DNA of 47,089 nt. It comes from DASYYE01 sp035946955. Lineage in GTDB: Bacteria; Actinomycetota; Actinomycetes; Streptosporangiales; Streptosporangiaceae. The stretch is taken from positions 1-47,089 of the forward strand of contig DASYYE010000204.1 of NCBI GenBank assembly GCA_035946955.1, read 5' to 3'. The notes beneath the pieces were generated by a model. It was given only the letters and a program-made list of their open reading frames with translations. It was not told the DNA's origin and did not search any database. This document shows, in pieces, positions 23,856 to 32,159 of this stretch; within the stretch, counting starts at the first letter, position 1; every line of letters starts with the position of its first letter. The position numbers and the translations under genes were made by a program.

Positions 23856-25085
23856 GTGCATCACCGACAGTCTTGGCTCCGGTCATCCACAGGAGCGGTC
23901 GCCGGGCTGTGCTTGGCGCTGACTGTCGCCTGGAGCACCACCGCCTGCTCGGCCGGGCCCGCCCAGTCGGCAAGCGGCTCGGAAACACGGACGGCCTCAC
24001 CTCGGCCGACCCCGACCGATACCGCAGGGGCAACGCCCGGCCCCATGGACACGGTTGTCCCGGCCAAGCTCTCGCCGGCACAGCTGGCGGGCCAGCGTGT
24101 GGTCTACAGCTACAGCGGGCCGACGCCGCCCGGCAGCCTGCTGAACTGGATCCGCCGCGGCGAGGTCGCCGGGGTCATCTTCTTCAGCGGCAACATCACC
24201 GGCAATGCCCAGATCGCGAGCGTGATCAGGGAGCTCGACCGGGCCAATGCCAGCCGGGGCAACCCGTTGCGTTCGGTCCCGCTGCTGCTCATGACCGACC
24301 AGGAAGGCGGCGAGGTCCGGCGCCTGCCCGGGGACCCGGCCCTGTCGGAGAAGCAGATCGGTGAGTCCGCTAATGCCGGCTCGCAGGCACGGGCAGCGGG
24401 CTCAAGCGCCGCACAGAACCTCGCCAGTGCCGGCATGAACGTGAACCTGGCACCGGTCCTCGACGTGTACCGGACGCCCGGCAACTTCGACGACCAGTTC
24501 GGCCGCTCCTACAACACGGACCCACGCGTGGCATCCCGCCTCGGCAGCGACTTCATCAAGGCGCAGCAGGGCGACGGCGTCGCCGCGACCGCCAAGCACT
24601 TCCCCGGGCTTGGCACCGCCACCCAGTCACAAGACACCGACATGCGGCCGGTGACCCTGAACGTGACGCGGCACGAACTGCGCACGATCGACGAGTACCC
24701 CTACCAGGCGGCGATCGCCGCCGGGGTCAGGCTGGTCATGGTGAGCTGGGCGGTGTACCCGGCGCTGGACCCGAACAAGCCTGCCGGGCTCTCACCCACC
24801 ATCGTCACGGGCGAACTGCGCCAGCGGCTCGGCTTCAAGGGCGTGACGATCACCGATGCGCTGGAGGCGGGCGCACTCAAGCCGTTCGGCACGATCGGCA
24901 ACCGCACCACACTGGCCGCCGAGGCCGGGATGGACCTGCTGCTGTGCTCGGCGCAGCGTCCCGGCGAGGGGAATCAGGCCCGGGCCGCCCTGGTGGACGG
25001 CTACCGCAAGGGCACGCTGAACAAGGCCGCGTTCGCCGCCGCGGTGCAGCGCATCGACGCGCTGCGTGCCAGCCTGGCGCATTAG
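23856..25085 (+). CDS. Glycoside hydrolase family 3 lipoprotein (beta-N-acetylhexosaminidase-like)
   Basis: The GTG at 23856 has GGAGG 7 bases upstream, and an earlier in-frame GTG at 23832 lacks a site. The 409-residue protein has a lipoprotein signal peptide with a lipobox ending at Cys31 (S-T-T-A-C), then a Ser/Thr/Pro-rich linker, then one GH3 N-terminal (beta/alpha)8 domain. Seen are M-T-D-Q-E-G-G-E-V-R-R, A-K-H-F-P-G-L-G, and the nucleophile Asp in I-T-D-A-L-E-A-G. The NagZ-type His loop after KHFPG is altered (T-A-T-Q-S-Q-D-T-D). It is expected on the outer face of the membrane, acting on cell-wall or chitin-derived GlcNAc sugars. Confidence 0.85.
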   Translation: MHHRQSWLRSSTGAVAGLCLALTVAWSTTACSAGPAQSASGSETRTASPRPTPTDTAGATPGPMDTVVPAKLSPAQLAGQRVVYSYSGPTPPGSLLNWIRRGEVAGVIFFSGNITGNAQIASVIRELDRANASRGNPLRSVPLLLMTDQEGGEVRRLPGDPALSEKQIGESANAGSQARAAGSSAAQNLASAGMNVNLAPVLDVYRTPGNFDDQFGRSYNTDPRVASRLGSDFIKAQQGDGVAATAKHFPGLGTATQSQDTDMRPVTLNVTRHELRTIDEYPYQAAIAAGVRLVMVSWAVYPALDPNKPAGLSPTIVTGELRQRLGFKGVTITDALEAGALKPFGTIGNRTTLAAEAGMDLLLCSAQRPGEGNQARAALVDGYRKGTLNKAAFAAAVQRIDALRASLAH

Positions 25086-25182
25086 CGCCCCGGCCTTTCG
25101 GCCCGTCGGGCCCAAAGTGGGAACTCTGTGTGCACCTGCGGGCAATAGCTGGTGTACCGGCCGACCCATCGAAGGGTGACGC

Positions 25183-25785
25183 ATGGCAGCGCCCAACAGG
25201 ACGGGAGCCCCCGAACCGGTGAGCGAGTACCCGGGGGATGACGCCGCAGTCATCGCGCGGTCCGTCTATGACCCCGAGCAGTTCGCCGAGGTGTTCCGCA
25301 GGCACGCGCCAGAGATCCAACGCTACGTGGTCCGCAGGCTGGGCCCCGGCGCCGCCGAGGACGTCGTGGCGGACACCTTCCTGACCGCGTTCCGGCTGCG
25401 GTCCAGGTACCAGCAGGACCGGCCGGACGCACGCCCCTGGCTGTACGGGATCGCCACCAACCTGGTCGGCCGCCACCGGCGGGCTGAGGTCAGGCAGTAC
25501 CGCGCCCTGGCCCGCACCGGGGTTGACCCCGTGACCGAAACCTTCACCGAGGCGGCGGACTCAAGGGTGGTCGCGGATGGCCAGAGCAGGGGCCTGGCCA
25601 TCGCCCTGGCAGGGCTGCCCGCTGGGCACCGGGACGCACTGCTGCTGGTGGCGTGGGGGGACTTGAGCTACGAGCAGGCCGCGGTCGCCCTCCGGGTACC
25701 AGTCGGGACGGTGCGGTCCCGGCTGAGCCGGGCCCGCGCCAAGCTGCGCCAAACCCTCGGGGAAGCCGGCTCATGGACGTCATAG
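25183..25785 (+). CDS. ECF-type RNA polymerase sigma factor
   Basis: The 200-residue product has sigma region 2 (F-A-E-V-F-R-R-H-A-P-E-I-Q-R-Y-V to A-R-P-W-L-Y-G-I-A-T-N) and region 4 (L-P-A-G-H-R-D-A-L-L-L-V-A-W-G-D-L-S-Y-E-Q-A-A). The recognition helix segment is V-P-V-G-T-V-R-S-R-L-S-R-A-R. AAGGG lies 6 bases before the ATG. The next gene encodes a one-pass membrane protein 79 bp downstream that probably controls it. Confidence 0.92.
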   Translation: MAAPNRTGAPEPVSEYPGDDAAVIARSVYDPEQFAEVFRRHAPEIQRYVVRRLGPGAAEDVVADTFLTAFRLRSRYQQDRPDARPWLYGIATNLVGRHRRAEVRQYRALARTGVDPVTETFTEAADSRVVADGQSRGLAIALAGLPAGHRDALLLVAWGDLSYEQAAVALRVPVGTVRSRLSRARAKLRQTLGEAGSWTS

Positions 25786-25864
25786 GACACGCAGGGCATG
25801 ACGCTGCCGCCCGGCGGCCGCTGCAGGGCGGCCAGCCACGCGAGTACGGGTGAGGAGGAAGGCA

Positions 25865-27259
25865 ATGGACGAGATGGACCTGCTGTCCCGGCTGCGGGAC
25901 GAGGTGCCGGCCGGGGTGGTCCCCGAGCATGCCGAGACCGCGTTGCGCGCCGCGATCGGAGGCGCGGGCACCCGCCCGAAGCCGTTGCGGGGCTGGTGGG
26001 CAGCACGGCTGTGGGCCGCGATCCCCTTCGGATCAGGGCGCCGCCGGCCGGGCTGGCTGACACCGCTGGCCGCCGCGGTCGCGGCCGTCGCGGTGATAGC
26101 CGGCACCTTGACCGCTGTCAGGGCGGTCCACGCTCATGGGACGCCCATGCGCGGGAGCGGGATCCCCCCGGGCACCGTGTACGTCATCGGATATGACGAC
26201 GTCGGCAACGACACGGTGACCCTGATCCGTACCGCGACCAACACCGTCCTCCCACCGGTCAGGATTGCTGACGGCCTCCCCGACATCGTGGTCTCCTCGG
26301 ACGGCAGGACCGCATATGTCTACAGCCAGGCATCGGGTACGGTGACCCCGGTCCGTACCGCCACCGACACCGCCCTCCCACCAGTCATGGCTGGCGCGGT
26401 TGGGGGCCTGGTCGGCGGCGGTGGCTCCCAGCTCATCGCGGTCACCCCGGACGGCAGGACCGCCTATGTGGCCCATCCCTTCTCTGCTGAGGACAATGGC
26501 GGTTCATCCGGGGATACGGTGACCCCGGTCCGGACCGCCACGGGCACCGCCCTCCCGCAGATCAGGACCGGCCAATCCCCCAAAGCGATCGCGATCACAC
26601 CCGACGGCAAGACCGCCTACGTCGCCTGCGAAGGTTCGAGCACGGGCATCGTGACCCCCATCCGCACCGCCACCAACACCGCCCTGCCATCGATCAAGGC
26701 CGGGACTGACCCCGTCGCGATCGCGATCACACCCGACGGCAAGACCGCCTACGTCGCCAGTGCGGTGGGCGGCGAGGTGACGCCCATCCGCACCGCCACC
26801 AACACCGTCCTGCCATCGATCAAGGTCGGCGCCACCCTCGGTTCGCTCGTGATCACCCCCGATGGCAAGACCGTCTACGCGGTCGATGACTTCTCCGGCA
26901 AGGTCATCCCCATCCGCACCGCGACCGATACCGCCCTGCCGGCGATCAAGGTCGGCCGTGCTCCCGGCCTGATCGTGATCACACCCGACGGCAAGACCGC
27001 CTACGTGCTCAACCAGATGTCCGGCACGGTGACCCCCATCCGCACCGCCACCAACACGGCCCTCCCGCCGATCAAGATCGCCCATTACGCCGGTGACATC
27101 GCGATCACACCCGACGGCAAGACCCTCTATGTGATCGGCGCAGCCCCTCCGGCCAGGCAAATCGAAAGCACGGTGACCGTGGTCCGGACGGCCACCAACA
27201 CGGTCGTGCGCCATATCACGATCGAGGGCGACCTTCAGGCGATCGCGGTCGCGCGCTAG
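25865..27259 (+). CDS. Membrane-anchored YVTN beta-propeller protein, likely ECF partner
   Basis: ATG 25865 is preceded by GAGGAGGAAGG. The 464-residue protein has a cytoplasmic N-terminus of about 62 residues (M-D-E-M-D-L-L-S-R-L-R-D-E-V-P), one membrane helix at about residues 63-85, then an outside part with seven repeats of 42-44 residues built on T-P-D-G-K-T-A-Y-V and T-P-I-R-T-A-T-N-T. These are YVTN/YncE-like propeller blades. The same short cytoplasmic start is seen on many proteins encoded next to ECF sigma factors in actinobacteria, so an anti-sigma-like role with an extracellular sensor is inferred. No zinc HxxxCxxC motif is present. The repeats are near-identical at DNA level. The stop overlaps the convergent sigma gene. 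Confidence 0.75.
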   Translation: MDEMDLLSRLRDEVPAGVVPEHAETALRAAIGGAGTRPKPLRGWWAARLWAAIPFGSGRRRPGWLTPLAAAVAAVAVIAGTLTAVRAVHAHGTPMRGSGIPPGTVYVIGYDDVGNDTVTLIRTATNTVLPPVRIADGLPDIVVSSDGRTAYVYSQASGTVTPVRTATDTALPPVMAGAVGGLVGGGGSQLIAVTPDGRTAYVAHPFSAEDNGGSSGDTVTPVRTATGTALPQIRTGQSPKAIAITPDGKTAYVACEGSSTGIVTPIRTATNTALPSIKAGTDPVAIAITPDGKTAYVASAVGGEVTPIRTATNTVLPSIKVGATLGSLVITPDGKTVYAVDDFSGKVIPIRTATDTALPAIKVGRAPGLIVITPDGKTAYVLNQMSGTVTPIRTATNTALPPIKIAHYAGDIAITPDGKTLYVIGAAPPARQIESTVTVVRTATNTVVRHITIEGDLQAIAVAR

Positions 27260-28497
27260 CGCGGGGCTTGCCCGCGGCGGGCTGCTGTCGCCAGCTGGGC
27301 CGCCTTGGTTGTCAGGTAGTGCTGTTCACGCAGGTTCGTGGCGCGGGCGGCCGCCGTGGTGAACTCGGCGGCCGCCGCCTTCCGGTCACCGGCCTGCTCC
27401 AGCAGGTGGGCGCGGACCGCGTGCAGCCGGTGGTGGCCACCGAGGCGGTCCGGCAAACCGTCGAGCAGCGCAAGGCCCGCGCCCGGTCCCTCGGCCATGG
27501 CCACCGCCACGGCGCGGTTGAGCCGCACCATCGGGTTCCCGGTCAGCTTCTCAAGAACCTGGTACAAGGACACCAGCGCTGGCCAGTCGGTGTCCTCGTA
27601 GCTGGCCGCCTGGTCATGCACGGCCGCGATCGCGGCCTGCAACTGGTACTCGCCCACCCGCTGCCGGCCCAGCGCCCCGGTGGCCAGCGTCACCCCCTCG
27701 GCGATGAGCTGCCGGTCCCAGCGGGTGCGGTCCTGCTCGGCCAGTGGCACCAGCTCGCCGCCGGCACCGGTGCGCGCGGGGCGGCGCGCCTGGGTCAGCA
27801 GCATGAGGGCGAGCAGGCCAGCGACCTCGGGGTCGCCGGGCACCGCCGCGCGCACTTCCCGCGCCAGGCGGATGGCCTCGCCGGACAGGTCGGTGCGGGC
27901 CAGGTCTTGACCGCTGCTGGTCGTGTACCCCTCGTTGAAGACCAGGTACAGGACGTGCAGGACCAACCGGAGACGTGCCGGCCGCTCGCTGGGCGGGGGG
28001 AGCCGGAACGGCTCACCAGAGGCTTTGATGGTGGCCTTGGCACGGCTGATCCGCTGGCCCATGGTCGCCTCGGGCACGAGGAACGCCGCCGCGATCTCGC
28101 GGGTGGTCAGGCCGCCGACAGCCCGCAGGGCCAGCGGGATGGCCGACGCCGCAGTGAGCGAGGGGTGGCAGCACGCGAACATGAGGATGAGGGTGTCGTC
28201 GCGGTCCGGGGCTGGTCTGGGCGGTGTAAGCGACCACGACGCCGCCAGTTCCTCCCGTCGGCGGCGTGCCTCGTCGCTGCGGTACTGGTCGACAAGGCGG
28301 CAGGAGGCCACCTGGGTCAGCCATGCCTGCGGGTTCTCCGGCCGTCCCTGTGTGGGCCACTGGGTGATGGCGGCGAGGAGTGCCTCCTGCACCGCGTCTT
28401 CGGCGCTCGCGAAGTCCCCGTAGCGGCGGGCGAGGGCACCGAGGACGCGCGGCGCCAGGTCGCGCAGCACGCCCTCGGTGTCCATGTGGGCCCTCAC
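27256..28497 (-). CDS. ECF42-type sigma factor with C-terminal helical (TPR-like) extension
   Basis: The 413-residue protein has sigma regions 2 and 4 in the first 180 residues (S-A-E-D-A-V-Q-E-A-L-L-A-A, N-P-Q-A-W-L-T-Q-V-A, R-A-V-G-G-L-T-T-R-E-I-A-A-A-F-L-V-P-E-A-T-M). A long helical tail follows, typical of the ECF42/COG4941 group. The tail holds Y-L-V-F-N-E-G-Y and L-N-R-A-V-A-V-A-M, both group hallmarks. ECF42 factors have no classical anti-sigma factor. Their tail is needed for activity, and they are encoded beside a DGPF (YCII-like) protein. That is the case here, where the gene overlaps the DGPF gene by 4 bases. Confidence 0.92.
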   Translation of the reverse strand: MRAHMDTEGVLRDLAPRVLGALARRYGDFASAEDAVQEALLAAITQWPTQGRPENPQAWLTQVASCRLVDQYRSDEARRRREELAASWSLTPPRPAPDRDDTLILMFACCHPSLTAASAIPLALRAVGGLTTREIAAAFLVPEATMGQRISRAKATIKASGEPFRLPPPSERPARLRLVLHVLYLVFNEGYTTSSGQDLARTDLSGEAIRLAREVRAAVPGDPEVAGLLALMLLTQARRPARTGAGGELVPLAEQDRTRWDRQLIAEGVTLATGALGRQRVGEYQLQAAIAAVHDQAASYEDTDWPALVSLYQVLEKLTGNPMVRLNRAVAVAMAEGPGAGLALLDGLPDRLGGHHRLHAVRAHLLEQAGDRKAAAAEFTTAAARATNLREQHYLTTKAAQLATAARRGQAPR

Positions 28498-28895
28498 ACC
28501 GCAGTGCCGTCGGCGCTCAGCACCTGGCGCACTTCGATCGGCTGACGTACGGGCTCCCCCTTGGGCCCCGGCGCCGCGGACGTCCGGGCGGCGATCTCGA
28601 TGGCCCGCTCGGGCGTCTCGACGTCGATGAGCCGGTAGCCAGCAAGCAGCTCCTTGGACTCGGGGAACGGCCCGTCGGTGACCACGGGGGCACCGGCCCC
28701 GTCCCAGACCACGAACTTGGCCAGCTCGGGCCCAGCCAGCCCCTGGGCGTCCACCAGCTCACCGCTCTCGGCGAGTTCCTGGTTCAGCGCGACCTGGAAG
28801 TCGATGTGGGCCTTGACCTCGCCCGGGGTCCACTCAGTCATCGGGGCGCAGCCCGACTCCACCTCTGCGTAGTTCTGCAGCAGCATGTACCGCAC
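28494..28895 (-). CDS. DGPF (YCII-related) family protein
   Basis: GTG at 28895 (V-R-Y-M-L-L-Q-N-Y) is preceded by AAGGA at 7 bases, so it is preferred to a longer frame from 28943. The 133-residue protein has a ferredoxin-like YCII fold and the signature V-T-D-G-P-F-P-E-S-K-E-L-L-A-G-Y near residue 80. It is the standard gene partner of ECF42 sigma factors, and its biochemical role is not known. It is first in a two-gene unit, with translational coupling through ATGA to the sigma gene. Confidence 0.9.
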   Translation of the reverse strand: MRYMLLQNYAEVESGCAPMTEWTPGEVKAHIDFQVALNQELAESGELVDAQGLAGPELAKFVVWDGAGAPVVTDGPFPESKELLAGYRLIDVETPERAIEIAARTSAAPGPKGEPVRQPIEVRQVLSADGTAV

Positions 28896-29260
28896 CGCTC
28901 CATCCTTCCTGCTCAGGCGACACCCGCCGGTGCCACTCACCAAGCAGTCGTAGCTGCGGGCCAGTTTTCGACATCACCTGACGAGACCATCGTGCATCGC
29001 CGCGCGAGGACGCCCAGGGCAGGGTGATCCCTCGGTCACAGCACACTTACCCCGGTCCGCGCGGCAACGTGGGCCACGCCGACACTCCCATGCATTCGGC
29101 TGGTAGTTTGCCGGAACTCTCGGCCAGGAGCCTTGATCAGCCTGTTTCACCAGGTTAACTTCGAGCTGTTGGTCAGAGACAGCTGACAAGAAAGGCCAAC
29201 TGCCTAAAGAAACCCAAGCGAACCACGCCCTTTCAGCCAGCGTACTTGCGGAGGTAAACG
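28896..29260. other. 365-bp divergent intergenic region
   Basis: This gap lies between the DGPF gene (-) and the Tat-exported protein gene (+) and should hold both promoters. The right part, about 29090-29250, is clearly poorer in G and C than the window average. A GGAGG site precedes the GTG at 29261. I found no convincing small gene, riboswitch core or long inverted repeat. Confidence 0.5.
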
Positions 29261-30292
29261 GTGAGCGAAGACAGCGATAACGGCGAGGGCATGACAGCCA
29301 CACCGCCGCAGGCTGGCGGCACCTCCAGGCGGGCCTTCGTGCTCGGTGGCGCGGCGATCGGCGCGGCAGGCGTCATAGGTGGCCGGCGAGGCCCGGACGT
29401 GACCGCTCAGCAGAGACGCCGGGCAGGAGCCACTGCCCGGCCGGCCGCCAAGGTGGGTTCAAAGGCAGAGGTCGGCGCCACTGTCTCTGCCGGGAACCCC
29501 GGCGGGTCAACGCGGCTGGAGGCCGCCCAGATCTTCGATACGAACATGGGTGGACGCAAGATGGCCATGGCCGTCGAACGCGTGTACTGGGGGCCGGGGA
29601 AGTGGCAAACCGGGCCCAACACCACCCAGGAGGTGGCGACCCTGAATGGGGCCGGGATCGCGATCGTGGGCAGCTTCACCCCGAGCCAGACGCTCACCAA
29701 CGCTGAGCTGACCAACTTGAAGAACTCACTCGCTCAGCTCAAGAGCCAAAATGCGATCGTCGATGCGATCTGCCTCACCCATGAGCCCAATTACCAAAAA
29801 TTCCCGTCTGCTCAGGCGTACCAGAAATACATCAACTTCTACGGGCCCGCGGTCGTGGAGGCCGGGTACGCACTGGCGTACATCCCAGTGGTCCTCACCA
29901 CAGCAGCCAACGACGTCGCGGCCTTCTACCCCACGGGAACCCTCAACGGCCAGCCCCTGGTCACCCGCATGTACGGCGACTTCTACTGCAGCACCCAGTA
30001 CACCAGCGGTGTGCGGCTCGACGGGTTCTTCAATGTGGCGGTAGCCCACAACACCCCCCGCGTGGGGATCGGCGAGTTCGGCAGGACGGACAGCGCCCTG
30101 CACCCCCCGACCGACCAGCAGTTCCGCAGCTACACCCAGTACCTGACGCAGGAGTGGCAGGCGTGGAACGCCGCGGGCCATGACAGTGCCGTCATCATGT
30201 ACTTCACGAACGGCGCCGCGAACAACCCGACCCCAGACAACTACCTGGCCCTCGAGGCGCTCTGGGACGCCCTGTCCATCGACCACACCTGA
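29261..30292 (+). CDS. Tat-exported glycoside-hydrolase-like protein
   Basis: GTG 29261 with GGAGG 6 bases upstream gives a 343-residue protein. The N-terminus has a twin-arginine signal (T-S-R-R-A-F-V-L-G-G) and a short hydrophobic stretch. The mature part looks like a single TIM barrel. L-T-H-E-P-N-Y near residue 170 resembles the acid/base strand end and G-I-G-E-F-G near residue 270 the nucleophile strand end of clan GH-A enzymes, with GH26-like mannanases the nearest by eye. Family membership is not certain. Export in a folded state is implied. It stands alone, followed by an IS110 element. Confidence 0.6.
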   Translation: MSEDSDNGEGMTATPPQAGGTSRRAFVLGGAAIGAAGVIGGRRGPDVTAQQRRRAGATARPAAKVGSKAEVGATVSAGNPGGSTRLEAAQIFDTNMGGRKMAMAVERVYWGPGKWQTGPNTTQEVATLNGAGIAIVGSFTPSQTLTNAELTNLKNSLAQLKSQNAIVDAICLTHEPNYQKFPSAQAYQKYINFYGPAVVEAGYALAYIPVVLTTAANDVAAFYPTGTLNGQPLVTRMYGDFYCSTQYTSGVRLDGFFNVAVAHNTPRVGIGEFGRTDSALHPPTDQQFRSYTQYLTQEWQAWNAAGHDSAVIMYFTNGAANNPTPDNYLALEALWDALSIDHT

Positions 30293-30463
30293 CACGAAAC
30301 TGGGCCCTAACCGGCGCGCGGCAGCGAACCCTGGTCTGTGATGTCGGCGAGGGATGATGAGGCGTTATGTGCGCTCGCTGTTACGAGCTGCTGGATGCGG
30401 GCAGGGCGCGTGACGGCGGCCTCGCGGTCAGCCGGGGATGCTGGCGCGCCATGCCGCGGCTTG

Positions 30464-31744
30464 TCAGGCTGCCTCCGCCGGGGTGATGGTGATTGTGCAG
30501 CCGGGGCTGAGCTTTTCGAGCTGCCGCAGCAGGTAGGCCCGGCGCTGCCCGGGCGACTCCCGGCGGGTGTAAAAGTCGGCGCCGAGGTCCTCATACGGCT
30601 TGCCGCTCCTGAGCACCTGGTAGGCGATCTTCAGCAGGGTGTGGGCGGTCGCCAGGATCGCCTTCTTCACCGCGGCCGGGTTCTTCGGGCCGCCGAACCG
30701 GCGCACCAGCCGGTGGTACCGGGCCTGCAGCCGGCCGGGGGTCTTGACCGCTGACCAGGCGGCCTGCACGAGCATCGGCTTGATGTAGGCGCCAGCTTTG
30801 CCGGTATGGCCGTGGGCGCGCTTGCCGGCGCTCATGTGGTTGCCCGGGCACAAGGTGACCCAGGAGGCGAGCTTTTCATGACTGGCGAAGTACTCGTGCG
30901 GGGCGGGGCCGATCTCGGCCAGCCACGCCTGCGCGACCGTGTCGCCGAACCCGTCGACCGACTTCAGCAGCTCCAGCTCCCGCTGGTAGGGGGCGGCCTT
31001 GACGGCGATTCTGCGCTCCAGGTCATCGACCGCCGCGTTGAACAGCATGATCCGGTCCCGGTGCAGCCGGCACAGCGCCGCGTGATGCTCGGTGAACCGG
31101 CCGGTCAGCGCCTGGGACAAGTCGGCCAGCTTGCCCGCGGTGCGCATCCGGCCGATCGCCAGGTCCGCCAGCACACCCCCGCGCCGCTCCCCGTCGATCA
31201 GCCCCTCGATCATCAGCGTCGCCGACTTGCCGGTCAGGTCCGACACCACCGAGTCGAGCTTGATCCCCGCCGACTCCAGCGCCTTGGCCAGCCGCTGGAT
31301 CTCCGAGGTCCGGGCCTGCACCGTCTTGGCCCGGTAGCGGGTCAGGTCCCGCAGGTCCTTCAGCTCCTGCGGCGGGATGTAGCTGCTGCGCAGCAGCCCG
31401 CACTCGAACAGCTCCGCCAGCCGCAGCGCGTCTTTGGCGTCGGTCTTGTGCCCCTTCAGGGCCTTGGCGTGTGCCGGGTTGATCACCGCGACCTGCTCGA
31501 AGCCCTGCCCGGCCAGCGCGCAATACACCGGCTCGGTATATACCCCGCTGGCCTCCATCACCACATGGGTGACACCCCGCTCGCGCAAGCCGGCCGCCAT
31601 CGCCTGCAGCACCCCGAAGAACGTCCGGTACTCCAGCACCTCACTCTTGCGCGTCCACGCCCGGTGTCCCGGCACGCGGACCCCGACCTTGATCATGTCC
31701 TTGTGGACATCGATCCCGGCCACCCGCTCATACATCACTCGCAT
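30464..31744 (-). CDS. IS110-family transposase (DEDD recombinase)
   Basis: The 426-residue transposase has the N-terminal RuvC-like DEDD domain, with Asp in A-G-I-D-V-H-K-D and Asp in H-K-T-D-A-K-D-A. The C-terminal Transposase_20 domain contains V-D-G-F-G-D-T-V-A-Q-A-W-L-A-E-I-G and the serine region H-M-S-A-G-K-R-A-H-G. The length is normal and the frame intact, so it may be active. The start was placed at ATG 31744 (M-R-V-M-Y-E-R-V); a GTG 30 bases upstream is possible. IS110 enzymes use an RNA guide and a serine nucleophile and leave no target duplication. Confidence 0.93.
   Translation of the reverse strand: MRVMYERVAGIDVHKDMIKVGVRVPGHRAWTRKSEVLEYRTFFGVLQAMAAGLRERGVTHVVMEASGVYTEPVYCALAGQGFEQVAVINPAHAKALKGHKTDAKDALRLAELFECGLLRSSYIPPQELKDLRDLTRYRAKTVQARTSEIQRLAKALESAGIKLDSVVSDLTGKSATLMIEGLIDGERRGGVLADLAIGRMRTAGKLADLSQALTGRFTEHHAALCRLHRDRIMLFNAAVDDLERRIAVKAAPYQRELELLKSVDGFGDTVAQAWLAEIGPAPHEYFASHEKLASWVTLCPGNHMSAGKRAHGHTGKAGAYIKPMLVQAAWSAVKTPGRLQARYHRLVRRFGGPKNPAAVKKAILATAHTLLKIAYQVLRSGKPYEDLGADFYTRRESPGQRRAYLLRQLEKLSPGCTITITPAEAA
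30464..31744 (-). mobile_element. IS110-family insertion sequence, minimal extent
   Basis: Only the transposase gene can be delimited. IS110-group elements lack clear terminal inverted repeats, and none was found. The true element should extend beyond the gene, mainly to the right into 31745-32159, where the non-coding left end of such elements lies. It separates the Tat-exported protein gene from the SIMPL gene. Confidence 0.75.
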
Positions 31745-32159
31745 AGGCCCTGCCCGCCTCCTGCAACGGCTCACTTCCAGACAACAGAAAGGCGAGCCGC
31801 CCGCGGAGCCCCAAGATCAGTACAGGAGACTGACACACGCGCACGCAGCAGCAACGGGGGGTACCCGACACAGGGCTCCAGCAACCAATCTAAGACACGG
31901 CCTCGAACGGACCATAGGCCACCGGCGACAGCAGGCGGCACGCCAGCCCAAGCCTTCCCGCCCGCGCGCCCGGCGTCAGCTAATCCGCCACGCAGACCAC
32001 GACACCGGCTACCGCCTCAGCCGCCCGGTAGAGCTGCAGGGCCCAGTTTCGTCCCCACGGGAGCGCCGCGAAGCGGCGCATGCATTTCTAAGACGGAACC
32101 CATTCACACACGCATTCGTCCAACCCAGAACCGATATCTACGGACCTGGGAGCGACGTC
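31745..32159 (-). other. 415-bp non-coding stretch upstream of the IS110 transposase
   Basis: No gene was found. In IS110-group elements the region upstream of the transposase encodes the bridge RNA that pairs with donor and target DNA. The part nearest the gene (about 31745-31960) is therefore a candidate ncRNA on the minus strand. The part nearest 32159 holds the promoter and GGGAG site of the SIMPL gene. A small stem TCAGT/ACTGA near 31820 is visible. The split between element and host DNA cannot be placed. Confidence 0.4.

Noticed and set aside
28896..29260. Possible riboswitch before the exported protein gene
   Set aside because: I looked for a c-di-AMP (ydaO-type) or cobalamin-type core in the lower-GC stretch and saw no conserved core.
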